A stretch of DNA of 55,735 nucleotides from an uncultured Collinsella sp. GTDB taxonomy: Bacteria; Actinomycetota; Coriobacteriia; Coriobacteriales; Coriobacteriaceae. The DNA is taken from positions 1-55,735 of the forward strand of contig CAKUGH010000005.1 of assembly GCA_934654605.1 (NCBI GenBank), in the 5' to 3' direction. Shown here piece by piece: positions 26,200 to 35,545 of the stretch. How positions within the stretch are numbered: the first letter of the stretch is position 1; every line of letters starts with the position of its first letter. A program made the translations under genes and the position numbers. The notes beneath the pieces are model-generated. The model was not told the DNA's origin. It saw nothing but the letters and a program-made list of their open reading frames with translations, and ran no database searches.

Positions 26200-27162
26200 C
26201 TAGATTGCGAGTTTCATTACCAAAAAACGGGTCGTGGCACCCAAACAAATGGTATCGCTGTGCCACAGGGGAACGGGCGGGTATTCGACGCCGGGTCTGC
26301 GTGTATGGCGTGGCGGCTCGACCACGTGCTGGGACATATCCGCGCCCGAGATGAGCACGGTGCCGTTGGTGGAACCCAGACCCTGCACGTACCAGTAGCC
26401 GTCCTTGGCAAAGACGCGTGCGTGGCGGCGCGAGACATCGCGGTCGACATCGGTGATGGCGCCGGTGCCCGTGGCTAGCGAACCGATTACGGTGCCGCCC
26501 TCGCCTTCGTTGAGCGGGTACAGCGGAGGCTTGGCGGCGTTACCCACAATGCGGATGAGGCCCAGGCGCTCGGCATGCTTGACCTCGGGCTCGACGGCGG
26601 CGGTAAAGCCTTCGCCTACGCTGAGCTCGGTGGTGGAGAAGTGCCCGCCCATCTTGTCGGCGATGAGCGTCTCGGTCACCTGTACGGCGGCTTGGGGGTC
26701 GCATAGGCAACCGCACGCCACAAACAGCGTGACCAGCGGTAGTGCACAATCGGCGGCCGTGGTGCCGGGCGCGGCGATGCGATCGCAGGCGTTGCGGTAG
26801 ATGCGGTCGTCGAGACCATAGACGCTCAGCGACTCGCGCATGGCGTCGGCAGCCTCGCCGCTATAGTGCTCTGCCACCATGGCACGAGCCATCTCATTAC
26901 CACCGAGGTTGGAGATCAGGCGAGCGGTGATGTTTTGGGCCGTCTGGGTGATATCGGCAAACAGCTCGGGGCGCGGACGCTCGACGGGGGCGTGAACAAC
27001 CTCGCGCGATAGGAACGTTCGCTCGTCCACGCGGTCGCGTGGTGCTTTGCCACCGGCCATAGGGGTGGAGCGCAGCAGCATCCAAGCGGTATCGCGATTG
27101 GTGATTCCGCCGAACTTGCGCAGATCGTCGAACATGACGGAGCGCGGTGTCTCTCGATCCAT
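26200..27162 (-). CDS. FHA-domain protein with helical N-terminal part
   Basis: This 320-residue soluble protein has a C-terminal forkhead-associated domain (about 225-310): IGS, then the phosphothreonine-binding SRRHARVF and the STNGT loop. The N-terminal two thirds are helical, starting MDRETPRSVMFDDLRKFGG, with no recognised fold. The overall plan is the same as in the FHA protein at 33013. FHA domains bind phosphothreonine, so it should read marks set by the flanking kinases. The start at 27162 follows AAGGAGG. An upstream promoter-like TATAGT lies near 27230 with flanking CAATCG/CGATTG repeats. Confidence 0.82.
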   Translation of the reverse strand: MDRETPRSVMFDDLRKFGGITNRDTAWMLLRSTPMAGGKAPRDRVDERTFLSREVVHAPVERPRPELFADITQTAQNITARLISNLGGNEMARAMVAEHYSGEAADAMRESLSVYGLDDRIYRNACDRIAAPGTTAADCALPLVTLFVACGCLCDPQAAVQVTETLIADKMGGHFSTTELSVGEGFTAAVEPEVKHAERLGLIRIVGNAAKPPLYPLNEGEGGTVIGSLATGTGAITDVDRDVSRRHARVFAKDGYWYVQGLGSTNGTVLISGADMSQHVVEPPRHTRRPGVEYPPVPLWHSDTICLGATTRFLVMKLAI

Positions 27163-27214
27163 TGGTCCCCTCCTTGTGGTCGCAGCACGCAGGTCGAGCT
27201 TGCATGCAATTAGA

Positions 27215-27239
27215 CAATCGAATCTACTATATCCGATTG
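27215..27239 (-). promoter_or_regulatory. Possible internal promoter with operator-like repeat
   Basis: CAATCG (27215-27220) and CGATTG (27234-27239) flank a minus-strand TATAGT in the 142-bp gap between the first kinase gene and the FHA gene. The -35 is weak. Confidence 0.35.
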
Positions 27240-27304
27240 GACAGAATAAAACATGCACGTCAACGCCGTCTTTACAGTACCGCGACCTTGTTGAGGGCAA
27301 AATG

Positions 27305-29842
27305 CTAGATAATCGCGTCGAATTTGGGCATAACGCGCCAGTCGCCGGCGTCGTCGAGCACGCCCCATTTGCCGCTGTCGTTGTCCTGTACGGGCAAAAA
27401 CACATCGGTGGAGGTGTAGAAGATGTCGCCCATGGCGCGGAACTTGGGTTCGACTTGCCAGGCGCCGCTCACTGTCGAGCAGCCCCACAGGCCGGTGGTC
27501 TGGTCCTTGACAGGAGCCCAGCCGTTGGCAAACTCGCGTGCCTCGGCAAAAGTGGCGGAGAACGCGCGTGTGCCGTCGGGCAGAATATAGCCCCACGAGC
27601 CGTCGTCGAACTGCACCGCGGCGCGGTTGCTGGCAAAGCGGCGGGCGGCCTTAAACTGCGGCTCGATCTTCCACTGGCCGTAGCCGTTGATGTAGCCCCA
27701 GGTGGTGCCGTCCTGCGTCGCGGGCCCCAGGCCGTTTGCCGAGTCCCAGCCGCCCAAGCCCCTAAAGGTCGGCGGCACGTCGTTGCGCTTGCCGGTCTTG
27801 ATATAGATGTAGCCCCAGCTGTCCTCTTCGTTGCTCGAGCGATAGGGCACAAAGTTGCCCAGCACCATATCGCCCATGGCGTAGTACTTGGCATCGACGA
27901 TCCATTTGCCCTGGCGGTTGAGCACGCCCCAAAAGCTGGTCTGCGCATCTTGGGCGACGGCGCCGTAGTCGTTGAAGGGCCGGGTGTCCGAGAACTGCGG
28001 CTCGATGGCCCAGTTTCCGTCCTGGTCGATGTAACCCCACATGCCGGAGGCGGAATCGAATGCGGCGGCAAGGCCGGCTCCGTAGAGCCGCATGTCGCTG
28101 TAGATCGGTTTGGCCTTCCAGGTGCCGGTGTCGTCGATCAGCCCCCACTTGTCATCGCTTTGGGCGGCATAGCGCATCTCCACGTTGATGGTGTTGGACG
28201 ACGTTACGGATGTGTCGGAGCTGCCCGAAGTGTCGGAGTCGCTGTCTTTTGTGCTTTTGGACGAACTGTCGTCGCTTTTGGCGTTTGTCGCAACGGCGGC
28301 GCCGTTTCCGTTGTGGAGGTTACGCGACAGCAGGTAGGCGCCGCCACCGGCGAGCGCCGTAAAGGCGAGGCCGCCCGCTGCGAGAAAAGCACGGCGCGAG
28401 ACGGACGTGGCCGCCGCAGACGCCGCGGCCGTCGTGGTGACTGTGGGTGCTGTCGAGGAAAAGCCGGCGGAGGCAACAGAACCAGCGGAGTCAGCGGAGG
28501 CGGAAGGGCCTGCCGCGGCGCCGCCAAAGATCGCGTTTTGCGCGGCGGCATCGGCGCCATAGGCTGTCCGGGGTGCTTCGAGCACGACTGGTACGGGCAG
28601 GTAAGACGAGCGGTTCTGTTGCCCGTTGTCGAGCGGGGCGCCTTCGGCGGCGACATCGGATGCGGTCGCAAACGGCTCAACCGGAGCGGCTGCGTCATCG
28701 TCATCCAGCGGGAACATGACGGGCTGCGCGGTATCGAACGTGGCCGGCACGGGCTCGTCGACACTTGCCCCCGGGCCAATGTAGGTTGTCTGGGCATCCA
28801 TGGCCCTGCTACCCCAGACCGGCTCGGGCGTGGGCCAGTCGCCCAGCTCGCTCGATTGCCAGCGGCGCAGCAGGTCGAGCATCTGCTCAACGGAGGGACG
28901 CTGCTCTTGGTCGACGGCGAGTCCCGCCACGATAATGTTGACGAGTGCCTCGTCGGCGGTCGTGCGGGCCTGTGGCATTTCAAAGGCGGTTTCGGTTTTG
29001 ACGCGGTAGGGCGATGCGGTGCCCAGCGCCTGCAGGTTAAACGGGGTATGCCCGCAGTACAGCTCGTAGAGCACACTCGAGAGCGCGTAGATGTCGACTG
29101 TGGGGCTCAGACGCCTGGTCTCGATGCCCGCGATATCGTGGGTGAGCATCTCGGGCGGCGCATACTCGGGCGTGCCGCCGCGCCAGACGTCGGCGCGTAC
29201 GGTAAAGGTGGGGTCGATGGGATTGAGCGCCGTCGAACTGCCAAAGTCGATGAGGCGGATATCAAAGTCGAGTGTGGCGAGCTGGTCTTGGAGCGAGCGC
29301 TCGCTCGTGGCGATCATGATATTGCGCGGCGAGATATCGCGGTGTGCAACGCCCGTGTCCAGGTGCCGCACGTTATTGAGAATGGAGAGCACGGCAACGC
29401 CGATGGCCGCCACCGCGTCGCCGCGCACGCCGCCGTCTTCGTGGGGGAGCTGCGGGGTGATGTGCTTGAGCGTGGAGCCCTCGACCCATTCCATGACGAT
29501 GAGCGGCTCGCCGCCGCTGGTGCCGTAGCCATATACGCGCGGAAAGCCCTTGAGGTGCGAGACCGTGAGCTGATTGCGATATTCCTCGAACAGCACGGCG
29601 CGCATGCCTGCGGCGATACGCTCGTCGGAGCCATCGAGATTACGCAGACGCTTGATGGCAAAGACCTCGCCGGCGGTGTTGGTGGCGCGCTGTACCACGC
29701 CCGTGCCGCCCTTGCCCGCGTCGGCATGGACCAGGAACATTGAGAAGCGCCGTCGCGATTCGTCGCGATGGGCGGGATCGAAGGCTACTGCCGGCTCAAA
29801 GGTATCGAGCACGATGAGTTCCTGCTGTCCCTGGTTGTTCAC
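27305..29842 (-). CDS. Membrane Ser/Thr kinase with WG-repeat outer domain
   Basis: This 845-residue protein has an N-terminal kinase domain: Lys64 in VFAIKRL, AHRDISPRNIM (Asp169) and IDFGSS (Asp199). A Pro/Ala-rich linker follows, then one span near 486-507. The outer region (about 560-845) has at least seven WG repeats of the type WGYIDQDGNWAIEPQF and WGVLDDAGDWRVMPKF, a repeat family thought to form beta structures at the cell surface. The start is GTG at 29842 with AGGGGG upstream; no better start is visible. It heads the minus-strand kinase-FHA-kinase set and is divergent from the gene at 30051. Confidence 0.85.
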   Translation of the reverse strand: MNNQGQQELIVLDTFEPAVAFDPAHRDESRRRFSMFLVHADAGKGGTGVVQRATNTAGEVFAIKRLRNLDGSDERIAAGMRAVLFEEYRNQLTVSHLKGFPRVYGYGTSGGEPLIVMEWVEGSTLKHITPQLPHEDGGVRGDAVAAIGVAVLSILNNVRHLDTGVAHRDISPRNIMIATSERSLQDQLATLDFDIRLIDFGSSTALNPIDPTFTVRADVWRGGTPEYAPPEMLTHDIAGIETRRLSPTVDIYALSSVLYELYCGHTPFNLQALGTASPYRVKTETAFEMPQARTTADEALVNIIVAGLAVDQEQRPSVEQMLDLLRRWQSSELGDWPTPEPVWGSRAMDAQTTYIGPGASVDEPVPATFDTAQPVMFPLDDDDAAAPVEPFATASDVAAEGAPLDNGQQNRSSYLPVPVVLEAPRTAYGADAAAQNAIFGGAAAGPSASADSAGSVASAGFSSTAPTVTTTAAASAAATSVSRRAFLAAGGLAFTALAGGGAYLLSRNLHNGNGAAVATNAKSDDSSSKSTKDSDSDTSGSSDTSVTSSNTINVEMRYAAQSDDKWGLIDDTGTWKAKPIYSDMRLYGAGLAAAFDSASGMWGYIDQDGNWAIEPQFSDTRPFNDYGAVAQDAQTSFWGVLNRQGKWIVDAKYYAMGDMVLGNFVPYRSSNEEDSWGYIYIKTGKRNDVPPTFRGLGGWDSANGLGPATQDGTTWGYINGYGQWKIEPQFKAARRFASNRAAVQFDDGSWGYILPDGTRAFSATFAEAREFANGWAPVKDQTTGLWGCSTVSGAWQVEPKFRAMGDIFYTSTDVFLPVQDNDSGKWGVLDDAGDWRVMPKFDAII

Positions 29843-29934
29843 GTTCGCCCCCTTGGGAATCGATTGCTTTGTCGAGGCGCCGGTATGCAGCCGTGCCCCA
29901 ATGAGTCAAGAATACGATTAGTTTCGCTCATTCC

Positions 29935-29967
29935 GCGTAACGGTGCTGTTGAAAAACACCGTTACGC
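29935..29967. promoter_or_regulatory. Perfect 11-bp inverted repeat in the divergent intergenic region
   Basis: GCGTAACGGTG (29935-29945) and CACCGTTACGC (29957-29967) are separated by 11 bp, midway between the divergent kinase gene and the coiled-coil zinc-ribbon gene. It could be an operator or a transcribed hairpin. It has no T tract. Confidence 0.5.
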
Positions 29968-30050
29968 ATGCGGGTGGCGTTTTGCTGTGCGATGATAGGC
30001 GCGTTTTGAGAAGGGCCGTGGTGCCCGATACCTAGATAGAAAGGAACCCC

Positions 30051-30584
30051 ATGGGTTTTCTTGATGAGATGCAGGCGTCGCTCGACCGTACGGCGGCAGA
30101 TGCCGGCCGCGCCTTGCAGGTGAACAAACTCAAGAGCCAAATGAGCGATGCCCTCAAGCGTCGCCAGCAGCTCGCCGGTCAGCTGGGCGCGAGCCTGTAC
30201 GAGGCGACCAAGGGCAACACCGAGCTGCGTCAGGGCCGCGAGGAGCTCTATGACGGCATCGCCGCGATCGATATGGAGCGCGCGCAGCTCCAGGCGCAGG
30301 TCGACGAGCTCGAGCGCCAAGCGCAGGCGGCGGCCTATGCTTCTGCATTCATCGATTGTCCGTTTTGTCACAACCGCCTGCAGCAGTCCTCTATGTTCTG
30401 CTCGGGCTGCGGCAAGTCCATGGCCGAGATCCAGGCCGAGCTGGCGCGCCAGGCCCAGGCGGCTCCCGTGCCGGTCGAGGCCCAGGTTGCCCCTGCCGAC
30501 GGCGCAGCCACGTGCCCCTCGTGTGGTGCTCCCATCCAGGCGGGCCACGCCTTCTGCATGAATTGCGGTCATAAGCTGGCGTAA
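30051..30584 (+). CDS. Coiled-coil protein with two C-terminal zinc ribbons
   Basis: This 177-residue soluble protein begins with a long charged helical region (about 10-95, LKSQMSDALKRRQQLAGQLGASLYEATKG and ERAQLQAQVDELERQAQ), predicted coiled coil. Two four-cysteine ribbons follow: CPFC/CSGC near 103-120 and CPSC/CMNC near 155-172. No catalytic residue is seen; it looks like a scaffold or adaptor. AGAAAGGAA precedes the start. It opens the plus-strand half of the signalling cluster and, unlike its neighbours, has its ribbons at the C-terminus and no membrane span. Confidence 0.75.
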   Translation: MGFLDEMQASLDRTAADAGRALQVNKLKSQMSDALKRRQQLAGQLGASLYEATKGNTELRQGREELYDGIAAIDMERAQLQAQVDELERQAQAAAYASAFIDCPFCHNRLQQSSMFCSGCGKSMAEIQAELARQAQAAPVPVEAQVAPADGAATCPSCGAPIQAGHAFCMNCGHKLA

Positions 30585-30643
30585 TCGGCAGTATCTGACC
30601 ACAGCTTGGACGGTCGGTACGATACCTCGAAAACAATTTGAAA

Positions 30644-30653
30644 GTTGCGCAAC
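30644..30653 (+). promoter_or_regulatory. GTTGCGCAAC palindrome, site 1
   Basis: A perfect 10-bp palindrome, followed by AACTTTT, lies 86 bp before the start of the zinc-ribbon membrane protein gene at 30740. Same extension as at 31746 and 45843. Confidence 0.72.
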
Positions 30654-30739
30654 AACTTTTAGGCGATAGCGGTGAATATGGTCGTGCGGGCCCCAAAGGT
30701 CCGCACGACTTGTTGTTTGACCCCAAGGAGGTACCCGAT

Positions 30740-31618
30740 ATGTTCTGCCCCGGTTGTGGCGCCAAGATCGACGACGGCGCTCGTTTCTGCCCCGTTTGCG
30801 GCCATCAGATGCAGGCCGCTGCCCCTGCTTCCGCGCATGCCGCCGCTCATGCCCAGGCCGCGCCGAGCCAGCCCCAGTACGTCGCCCAGCCCCAGGCGGC
30901 CCCCGTCTTTTCTGCGGCGCCCGTCATGCACGCGGCGGCTCCCGCCTCTGCCGTGCATCCGGCCCTGTCCATCGCCCGCATCATCCCTTGCGCTCTTGCG
31001 GTGGTCGCGATCGTCCTCTCCTTTATGCCGTGGTTTAGCATCTCGCCCACGGTGGTGCAGGCCTCGAGCTACGCGAGCCGGGGTGCCAATTTCCTAAGCC
31101 AGCTCGCCGGCCAGAACACCGACTATTCGTCGAGCCTGGGCTTTGACGAGAGCTACAACGTATGGAGCCTGGGCAAGGCCGGCGAGGTCGCCGTTACCTA
31201 CCAGAGCATGTACGACTCGGCGTCCGACTTCGCCAGCTCGCTGAGCAGCTCCTACTACGATGACTATTCCGACTCGGGCCACGGTCATGCCGTGAGCATC
31301 GCTAACCCCAACTACGGCAAGGTTTCCTCCGGCGGCGTCTCCTTTATCTCGTTCGCCGTCACTGCGTTTTGGGCGCTTGGCATGCTCGCCTCGATCGCCG
31401 GCATCGTGCTCTACCTTACCCAGGGCCTCAAGGTCGTGCTTCCTGCCGGCTGTGGCCTCATGGTGCTCTCGGTGCTGGCTTTTGAGTTGCTGTACGCCAA
31501 CATGATGAGCGCTGTCGGCTCGCCGGCCACCACTCCCATCTTTATGGCACTGTTTGCCATCGCCGCCGCCGTGCTCACCTTTGTGCTGCGCGAGCAGACT
31601 GCCCCGACGGCTCACTAG
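30740..31618 (+). CDS. N-terminal zinc-ribbon, multi-span membrane protein
   Basis: This 292-residue protein starts with a zinc ribbon, MFCPGCG...FCPVCG (Cys3, Cys6, Cys17, Cys20), then a Pro/Ala/Gln linker and four predicted spans. Span 1 (LSIARIIPCALAVVAIVLSFMPWFSI) is followed by a Ser/Tyr-rich loop of about 100 residues, probably outside. Spans 2-4 are near the C-terminus. The plan closely resembles the protein at 45949, so the two are paralogues. ATG 30740 was chosen because AAGGAGG is nine bases upstream and the ribbon begins there. No enzyme motif is visible. Confidence 0.8.
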   Translation: MFCPGCGAKIDDGARFCPVCGHQMQAAAPASAHAAAHAQAAPSQPQYVAQPQAAPVFSAAPVMHAAAPASAVHPALSIARIIPCALAVVAIVLSFMPWFSISPTVVQASSYASRGANFLSQLAGQNTDYSSSLGFDESYNVWSLGKAGEVAVTYQSMYDSASDFASSLSSSYYDDYSDSGHGHAVSIANPNYGKVSSGGVSFISFAVTAFWALGMLASIAGIVLYLTQGLKVVLPAGCGLMVLSVLAFELLYANMMSAVGSPATTPIFMALFAIAAAVLTFVLREQTAPTAH

Positions 31619-31655
31619 AAAACCAGCCCTCAACACGAGTGATTCGTGACCCATG

Positions 31656-31692
31656 GCGACCGAGGACAACGTCCCCGGTCGCTTTTCTTTTT
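31656..31692 (+). terminator. Terminator after the zinc-ribbon membrane protein
   Basis: GCGACCG (31656-31662) pairs with CGGTCGC (31676-31682), with inner GG/CC pairs possible, followed by TTTTCTTTTT. Confidence 0.8.
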
Positions 31693-31745
31693 CGTTTTTA
31701 CCACCGCCAAGCAGGCAAAACAAAAAAATTGCGATGAGCGGCAAT

Positions 31746-31755
31746 GTTGCGCAAC
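31746..31755 (+). promoter_or_regulatory. GTTGCGCAAC palindrome, site 2
   Basis: Perfect copy within TGTTGCGCAACA, followed by ACTTTTTGATT. It lies 59 bp before the soluble kinase start at 31815. Confidence 0.72.
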
Positions 31756-31814
31756 AACTTTTTGATTTTTGCCCTCATGGTATTGGTAGCAAAGAAAGGC
31801 AGGTGCTTACCAAG

Positions 31815-32891
31815 ATGGATCAGACGACCGATACCAAGAACGCCACGACGGCCCCAATCGATGCCAAGGTCGAGATGGTTGCCAAACTCGCCGGCGTCAA
31901 CGGGCTCAAGCTCGTCTCGAGCGCGGCGGGCGGCACGCAGGTCTTTGTCGGTTCTTGCACGGCTGACGGGCTGCGTGGCACCTCGTGCTCGCTCAAGCTC
32001 ATCCGCGGCGACATCGATCATCTGCGTCGCCAGGGCGACTTCTTCCGTCGCGTCTCGGACACCCAGGCCGATGCCGGCGGCACCCTCACGCCCTCCTCGC
32101 ATGGCTTGGCGCGCGTGCTCTTCCACGAGCTCGTCGCCCTGCCCGGGGATGACGCCGTGTTGGCCGTGGTAACGGTCATGGTTCCGGGCGTGTCGTTTGC
32201 CGACGTGGTGCGCACCTGTGCCACGGGCGTGCGCGCCCTTTCGTTTGCGCAGACGCTTTTGCTTGTGTCCTCGTGCTTTAAGGCGCTTGCCCAGGCGCAG
32301 GACGCCTTTGGTGGAACGTTTGTCCATCAGGACCTTAAGCCCTCCAACATCGTGTTCGAGAGCGACCCGTTTGATCTGGCGCCCGACCTTTTGGGGGATA
32401 TCCCCCAGGCGGCCCTTATCGACCTGGACTTTTCGTTTTTGGCCGAGGAAGGGGCGTACCGCGCCCGCCCGCATGGAACGCCGGGCTATCTGGCACCCGA
32501 GCTGCTGCTGGGGGAGGCCGACGGAGTGCGCTACGCCCTGCCCGCGTCCGACGTGTTCTCGCTGGGCGTTCTTGCCCACGAGGCACTCTGCGGCAGCCTG
32601 CCGTATCTGCCGGGCGCGCCCGATGTCGGTGCTTCTGGCAGCGCGTGGCGGGACTTCTTCGAGGCCTGCCGAGACACGGGCGCCGATGCCATTGCGGTGG
32701 ACGAGGGCTTGCCGGCAGATGTGCGCGGCGCCATTGCGGCCTGCCTGGCGGGCGATCCCGATGTTCGTCCAAAGGCGGCGCAGATGGCCCGCGTGTTTGA
32801 CGACCTGGCTCGCCACCACGTGCAGCTCAAGGGCGACTTTATTGGCGATCGGCACGTGATGGATGTGGTGACGCCCGTCACGTTGCTGTAA
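31815..32891 (+). CDS. Soluble Ser/Thr kinase-like protein with altered catalytic motifs
   Basis: This 358-residue protein has a Hanks-type fold without any membrane span. Lys61 (CSLKLIRGD) is in place, but the catalytic loop reads HQDLKPSN (His171, Gln172, Asp173) instead of HRD and the metal motif reads DLD (Asp203-205) instead of DFG. GTPGYLAPELL gives a normal APE segment. Both catalytic aspartates remain, so activity is possible, perhaps as a non-RD kinase; a pseudokinase role is the alternative. ATG 31815 follows an AGAAAGGCAGG site. Its own terminator and palindrome upstream make it a new transcription unit. Confidence 0.78.
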   Translation: MDQTTDTKNATTAPIDAKVEMVAKLAGVNGLKLVSSAAGGTQVFVGSCTADGLRGTSCSLKLIRGDIDHLRRQGDFFRRVSDTQADAGGTLTPSSHGLARVLFHELVALPGDDAVLAVVTVMVPGVSFADVVRTCATGVRALSFAQTLLLVSSCFKALAQAQDAFGGTFVHQDLKPSNIVFESDPFDLAPDLLGDIPQAALIDLDFSFLAEEGAYRARPHGTPGYLAPELLLGEADGVRYALPASDVFSLGVLAHEALCGSLPYLPGAPDVGASGSAWRDFFEACRDTGADAIAVDEGLPADVRGAIAACLAGDPDVRPKAAQMARVFDDLARHHVQLKGDFIGDRHVMDVVTPVTLL

Positions 32892-32941
32892 TGCCGTCTA
32901 CTACAGGCGGCGATGTTGAGTTACTGGACTGTTCCCGAGGT

Positions 32942-32951
32942 GTTGCGCAAC
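32942..32951 (+). promoter_or_regulatory. GTTGCGCAAC palindrome, site 3
   Basis: Perfect copy within TGTTGCGCAACA, 61 bp before the FHA gene start at 33013, in the gap after the soluble kinase gene. Confidence 0.7.
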
Positions 32952-33012
32952 AGCGCGGGAATGCGGTGGCCCCTAAAGTTTGGGGTGCCGGGGAGTTAGG
33001 AAAGGGGGCCTC

Positions 33013-34014
33013 ATGGCGAGCTCCTCTCAGGTTTGCGATTGTGTTCACGAGCACGGCTGGGACAGTGCGTTCTACCGTTTTGCCGAGACCATCAGAAGCC
33101 TGACGTGCGGCGGCTGCAACCACAAGCACATCTACGCGCTCGTGGGCACCCGTGGCAGGTATATCAACCACAGCAACCCCGTCGTTCGCAAGCGTACGGC
33201 CGCGGCGCTGTCCCGTCTGATGCATTCGAGCCGCTATGCCGCCGATATGCAGCAGGGCTATGCCGACGACAGCTCGGTGTTCTCCAAAGCAGCGGCCTCA
33301 CTGATCGAGATGCTGCACGAGACGACCAAGCTGGACGATGCGGAGCTGTTTGACTACGCGCTCCATACCTCGTGGCCCGAGCTGCTGCGCGGACTGGAAA
33401 GCGAGCGCCGCGCCGGTCGCGAGGTCGATCCGCTGCGCATGGCCTGCGAGTCGCGCGAGGTGGTGCGCTGGGGCGAGCAGCAGGCCGCCTGTGGGCATGC
33501 CCCGCTCGCCGAACTCTTTGCCGCCTGCTTTCGCACCATGGCCTTTGGCTGTTTGGACGATCGCTTCGCCCGCACGCTGTGCTCGCGCACGCCCGCGGAG
33601 TCCGATGACTCGCCGGCAGCGTGCGACGAGCGCGCGCCCGAAGGAGCCTGCCTGGTGCGCGTCGCGGCCGAGGACGGGCCGTGTGTCTCGGGCGTGTGGT
33701 GTGTGGATGCCGACCGGCCCTTTTCGATCGGGCGCTTTAGCAGCTGCGACGCGATCGAGGCCGACCCGGTGGTCTCGCGTCTGCACTGCCGCGTGTTCAT
33801 GCTCGACGGCACCTGGTTTTTGGAAGACGGTGGGAGCACCCACGGCACGCGCGTCCTGCGCGGTGAGGACGATGCGCCCTCCTGCGTTTTCGATAGCGGG
33901 GGAGAGAAGGGCCCCCGGGCCTTTCCGCTTGAGTTCGGCGACCGCATTGTGCTCGCCGGCCGAATTACCTATTGGTTTTGCGCGCGCGACGCGCATGTTC
34001 TGACGATTGGTTAG
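33013..34014 (+). CDS. FHA-domain protein with helical N-terminal part
   Basis: This 333-residue soluble protein has an FHA domain near its C-terminus (about 235-320): [18 protein letters not shown] and the STHGT loop, the residues that hold phosphothreonine. The N-terminal region is helical and cysteine-containing ([25 protein letters not shown]), with phrases that suggest relation to the other FHA protein at 26200. Start 33013 follows AAAGGGGG. It ends 4 bp before the next FHA gene, so the run from here to 39100 is very likely one operon: FHA, FHA, PP2C, kinase, threonine-repeat protein. Confidence 0.83.
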   Translation: MASSSQVCDCVHEHGWDSAFYRFAETIRSLTCGGCNHKHIYALVGTRGRYINHSNPVVRKRTAAALSRLMHSSRYAADMQQGYADDSSVFSKAAASLIEMLHETTKLDDAELFDYALHTSWPELLRGLESERRAGREVDPLRMACESREVVRWGEQQAACGHAPLAELFAACFRTMAFGCLDDRFARTLCSRTPAESDDSPAACDERAPEGACLVRVAAEDGPCVSGVWCVDADRPFSIGRFSSCDAIEADPVVSRLHCRVFMLDGTWFLEDGGSTHGTRVLRGEDDAPSCVFDSGGEKGPRAFPLEFGDRIVLAGRITYWFCARDAHVLTIG

Positions 34015-34018
34015 CCAA

Positions 34019-35503
34019 ATGGAAAAACGAGTTATTCAGCAGCGTGACGGTTCTATGGCACTTGGCTACGTGGTCGCCGACCAGCGTCAGCTCGACAAGC
34101 GCCTCTACGAGGTCGTGACCGGCGGCAGCGTAGGCTGCCTGCTGCCCGGTGCGCTCATGCGCTATCCCGATGGCGTGCTCGAGATGCGCTATCGCATTGC
34201 CGGCGAGACGCTGGAGCAGCGCCTGGCGCGCCCCTTTGACGGCGCCGAGACCTGTGAGCTGCTCGAGAGTATCTCCAGCACGTTCGATACCCTGGTTGCA
34301 GGCCAGCTGCCGCTTATGAACCTGCGCTTTGCGGCCGACGAGGTGGTCATGGACGCCTCCGGCACGGGCTGCCGTTTCGTGTTTTTGCCCATGACCGGCC
34401 TGACGCCCAACCTGGACGCCGTTCGCGTGTTCTTTGAGCAGGTTGCCGCACGGGTCTTGCCTTCCGACGATATCGCTCAGAACGCCATGTCGTCGTTTGC
34501 CGCGTTCTTTAAGAAGCCCGGCCCCTTCGATATTCTGGGCTTCTCCCGCCACCTGAAGCAGGTGAGCGCGAGCGCCATGCTTATGGATGCCGGTACCACC
34601 GTACTCGATGATGGCGATGGCGACGACCACGGCACCACGGTGCTCGATAGCGGCGACGACCACGGCACGACGGTGCTCGACGACGGCGAGGACCTGGGCG
34701 GAGTCGCTCCTGGCCCCGTGCTGGGCACGGTCGTCCTTTCCGATCCGGAGGACGAGCCGATTGCCGACGCCGAGCCCGAGCCGCAGCCTGCCCCGGAGCC
34801 CGAGCCGCAGCCCGAACCACAGCCGGAACCGGAGCCTGAGCCCGAGCCCGAGCCGGAACCGGAGCCCGAGCCCGAACCGGAGCCCGAGCCTGAGCCGGAG
34901 CCTGAGGACGACCTGGCCGATGCGCCCATCGCCCAGTCCCGTCCGGACCGCACCGGCGTACTCAACCCGATCGACTTTAAGGTCGCCGAGGGTTACGAGT
35001 CCCTGTTCTCCCAGGATACGGTTGAGCGTCATAGCTCCCACGTGAGCGACGCCAAGGCGCCCGCGCACGCCGCCCACGCTCCCAAGCCCGAGCCCGCACC
35101 TGCGCCCGCACCTGCGCCCGCGCCTGAGCCCGCGCCTGAGCCCAAGTCCGCTCCCAAGCCCGAGCCGGCTCCTGCGCCCGTACCCGCAGCTCCCGAGCGT
35201 CACCTGCGCTTTTACCTCACGCGCATTGCCACCGGCGAGCGCTTTGAGGTTCGCGGCCGTCGTTTTGTGGTCGGCAAGTCCAAGCACAGCTCGTTTATGG
35301 TCAAGGGCTCCACGACGGTTTCGCGCAGCCATGCGATCTTCGTTACCGACGGCGCCACCTGCACCATCGAGGACGACAACTCGCGCAACGGCACCTTCGT
35401 CAACAACGAGTGCATCGATCCGGGTTTTCCGGTTGCACTCGTCGACGGCGACACCGTGCGCATGAGTGACGAGAACTTTGCATTCGAGGTCCAGCCTGCC
35501 TAA
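34019..35503 (+). CDS. FHA protein with DUF6382-like N-terminus and Glu-Pro linker
   Basis: This 494-residue protein has an N-terminal globular domain (about 1-180) that resembles DUF6382, which commonly precedes FHA domains in Gram-positive bacteria. Then come three acidic TTVLD motifs (near 195-225), a long Glu-Pro repeat (near 245-300) and an Ala-Pro-Glu stretch, and a C-terminal FHA domain (about 400-494) with SRSHAIF and SRNGT. The TTVL motifs are plausible phosphorylation targets for FHA docking. ATG 34019 is preferred over TTG 34007; no clear ribosome site exists, suggesting coupling to the upstream gene that ends 4 bp earlier. Confidence 0.82.
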   Translation: MEKRVIQQRDGSMALGYVVADQRQLDKRLYEVVTGGSVGCLLPGALMRYPDGVLEMRYRIAGETLEQRLARPFDGAETCELLESISSTFDTLVAGQLPLMNLRFAADEVVMDASGTGCRFVFLPMTGLTPNLDAVRVFFEQVAARVLPSDDIAQNAMSSFAAFFKKPGPFDILGFSRHLKQVSASAMLMDAGTTVLDDGDGDDHGTTVLDSGDDHGTTVLDDGEDLGGVAPGPVLGTVVLSDPEDEPIADAEPEPQPAPEPEPQPEPQPEPEPEPEPEPEPEPEPEPEPEPEPEPEDDLADAPIAQSRPDRTGVLNPIDFKVAEGYESLFSQDTVERHSSHVSDAKAPAHAAHAPKPEPAPAPAPAPAPEPAPEPKSAPKPEPAPAPVPAAPERHLRFYLTRIATGERFEVRGRRFVVGKSKHSSFMVKGSTTVSRSHAIFVTDGATCTIEDDNSRNGTFVNNECIDPGFPVALVDGDTVRMSDENFAFEVQPA

Positions 35504-35545
35504 GGGCGTGCGACCCACGTTGAGATATTCGAGAAAGGAGCGCAG

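Noticed and set aside
27047..29743. An 898-codon plus-strand frame opposite the WG-repeat kinase
   Set aside because: Shadow frame; the minus strand has kinase motifs and repeats, this strand has none.
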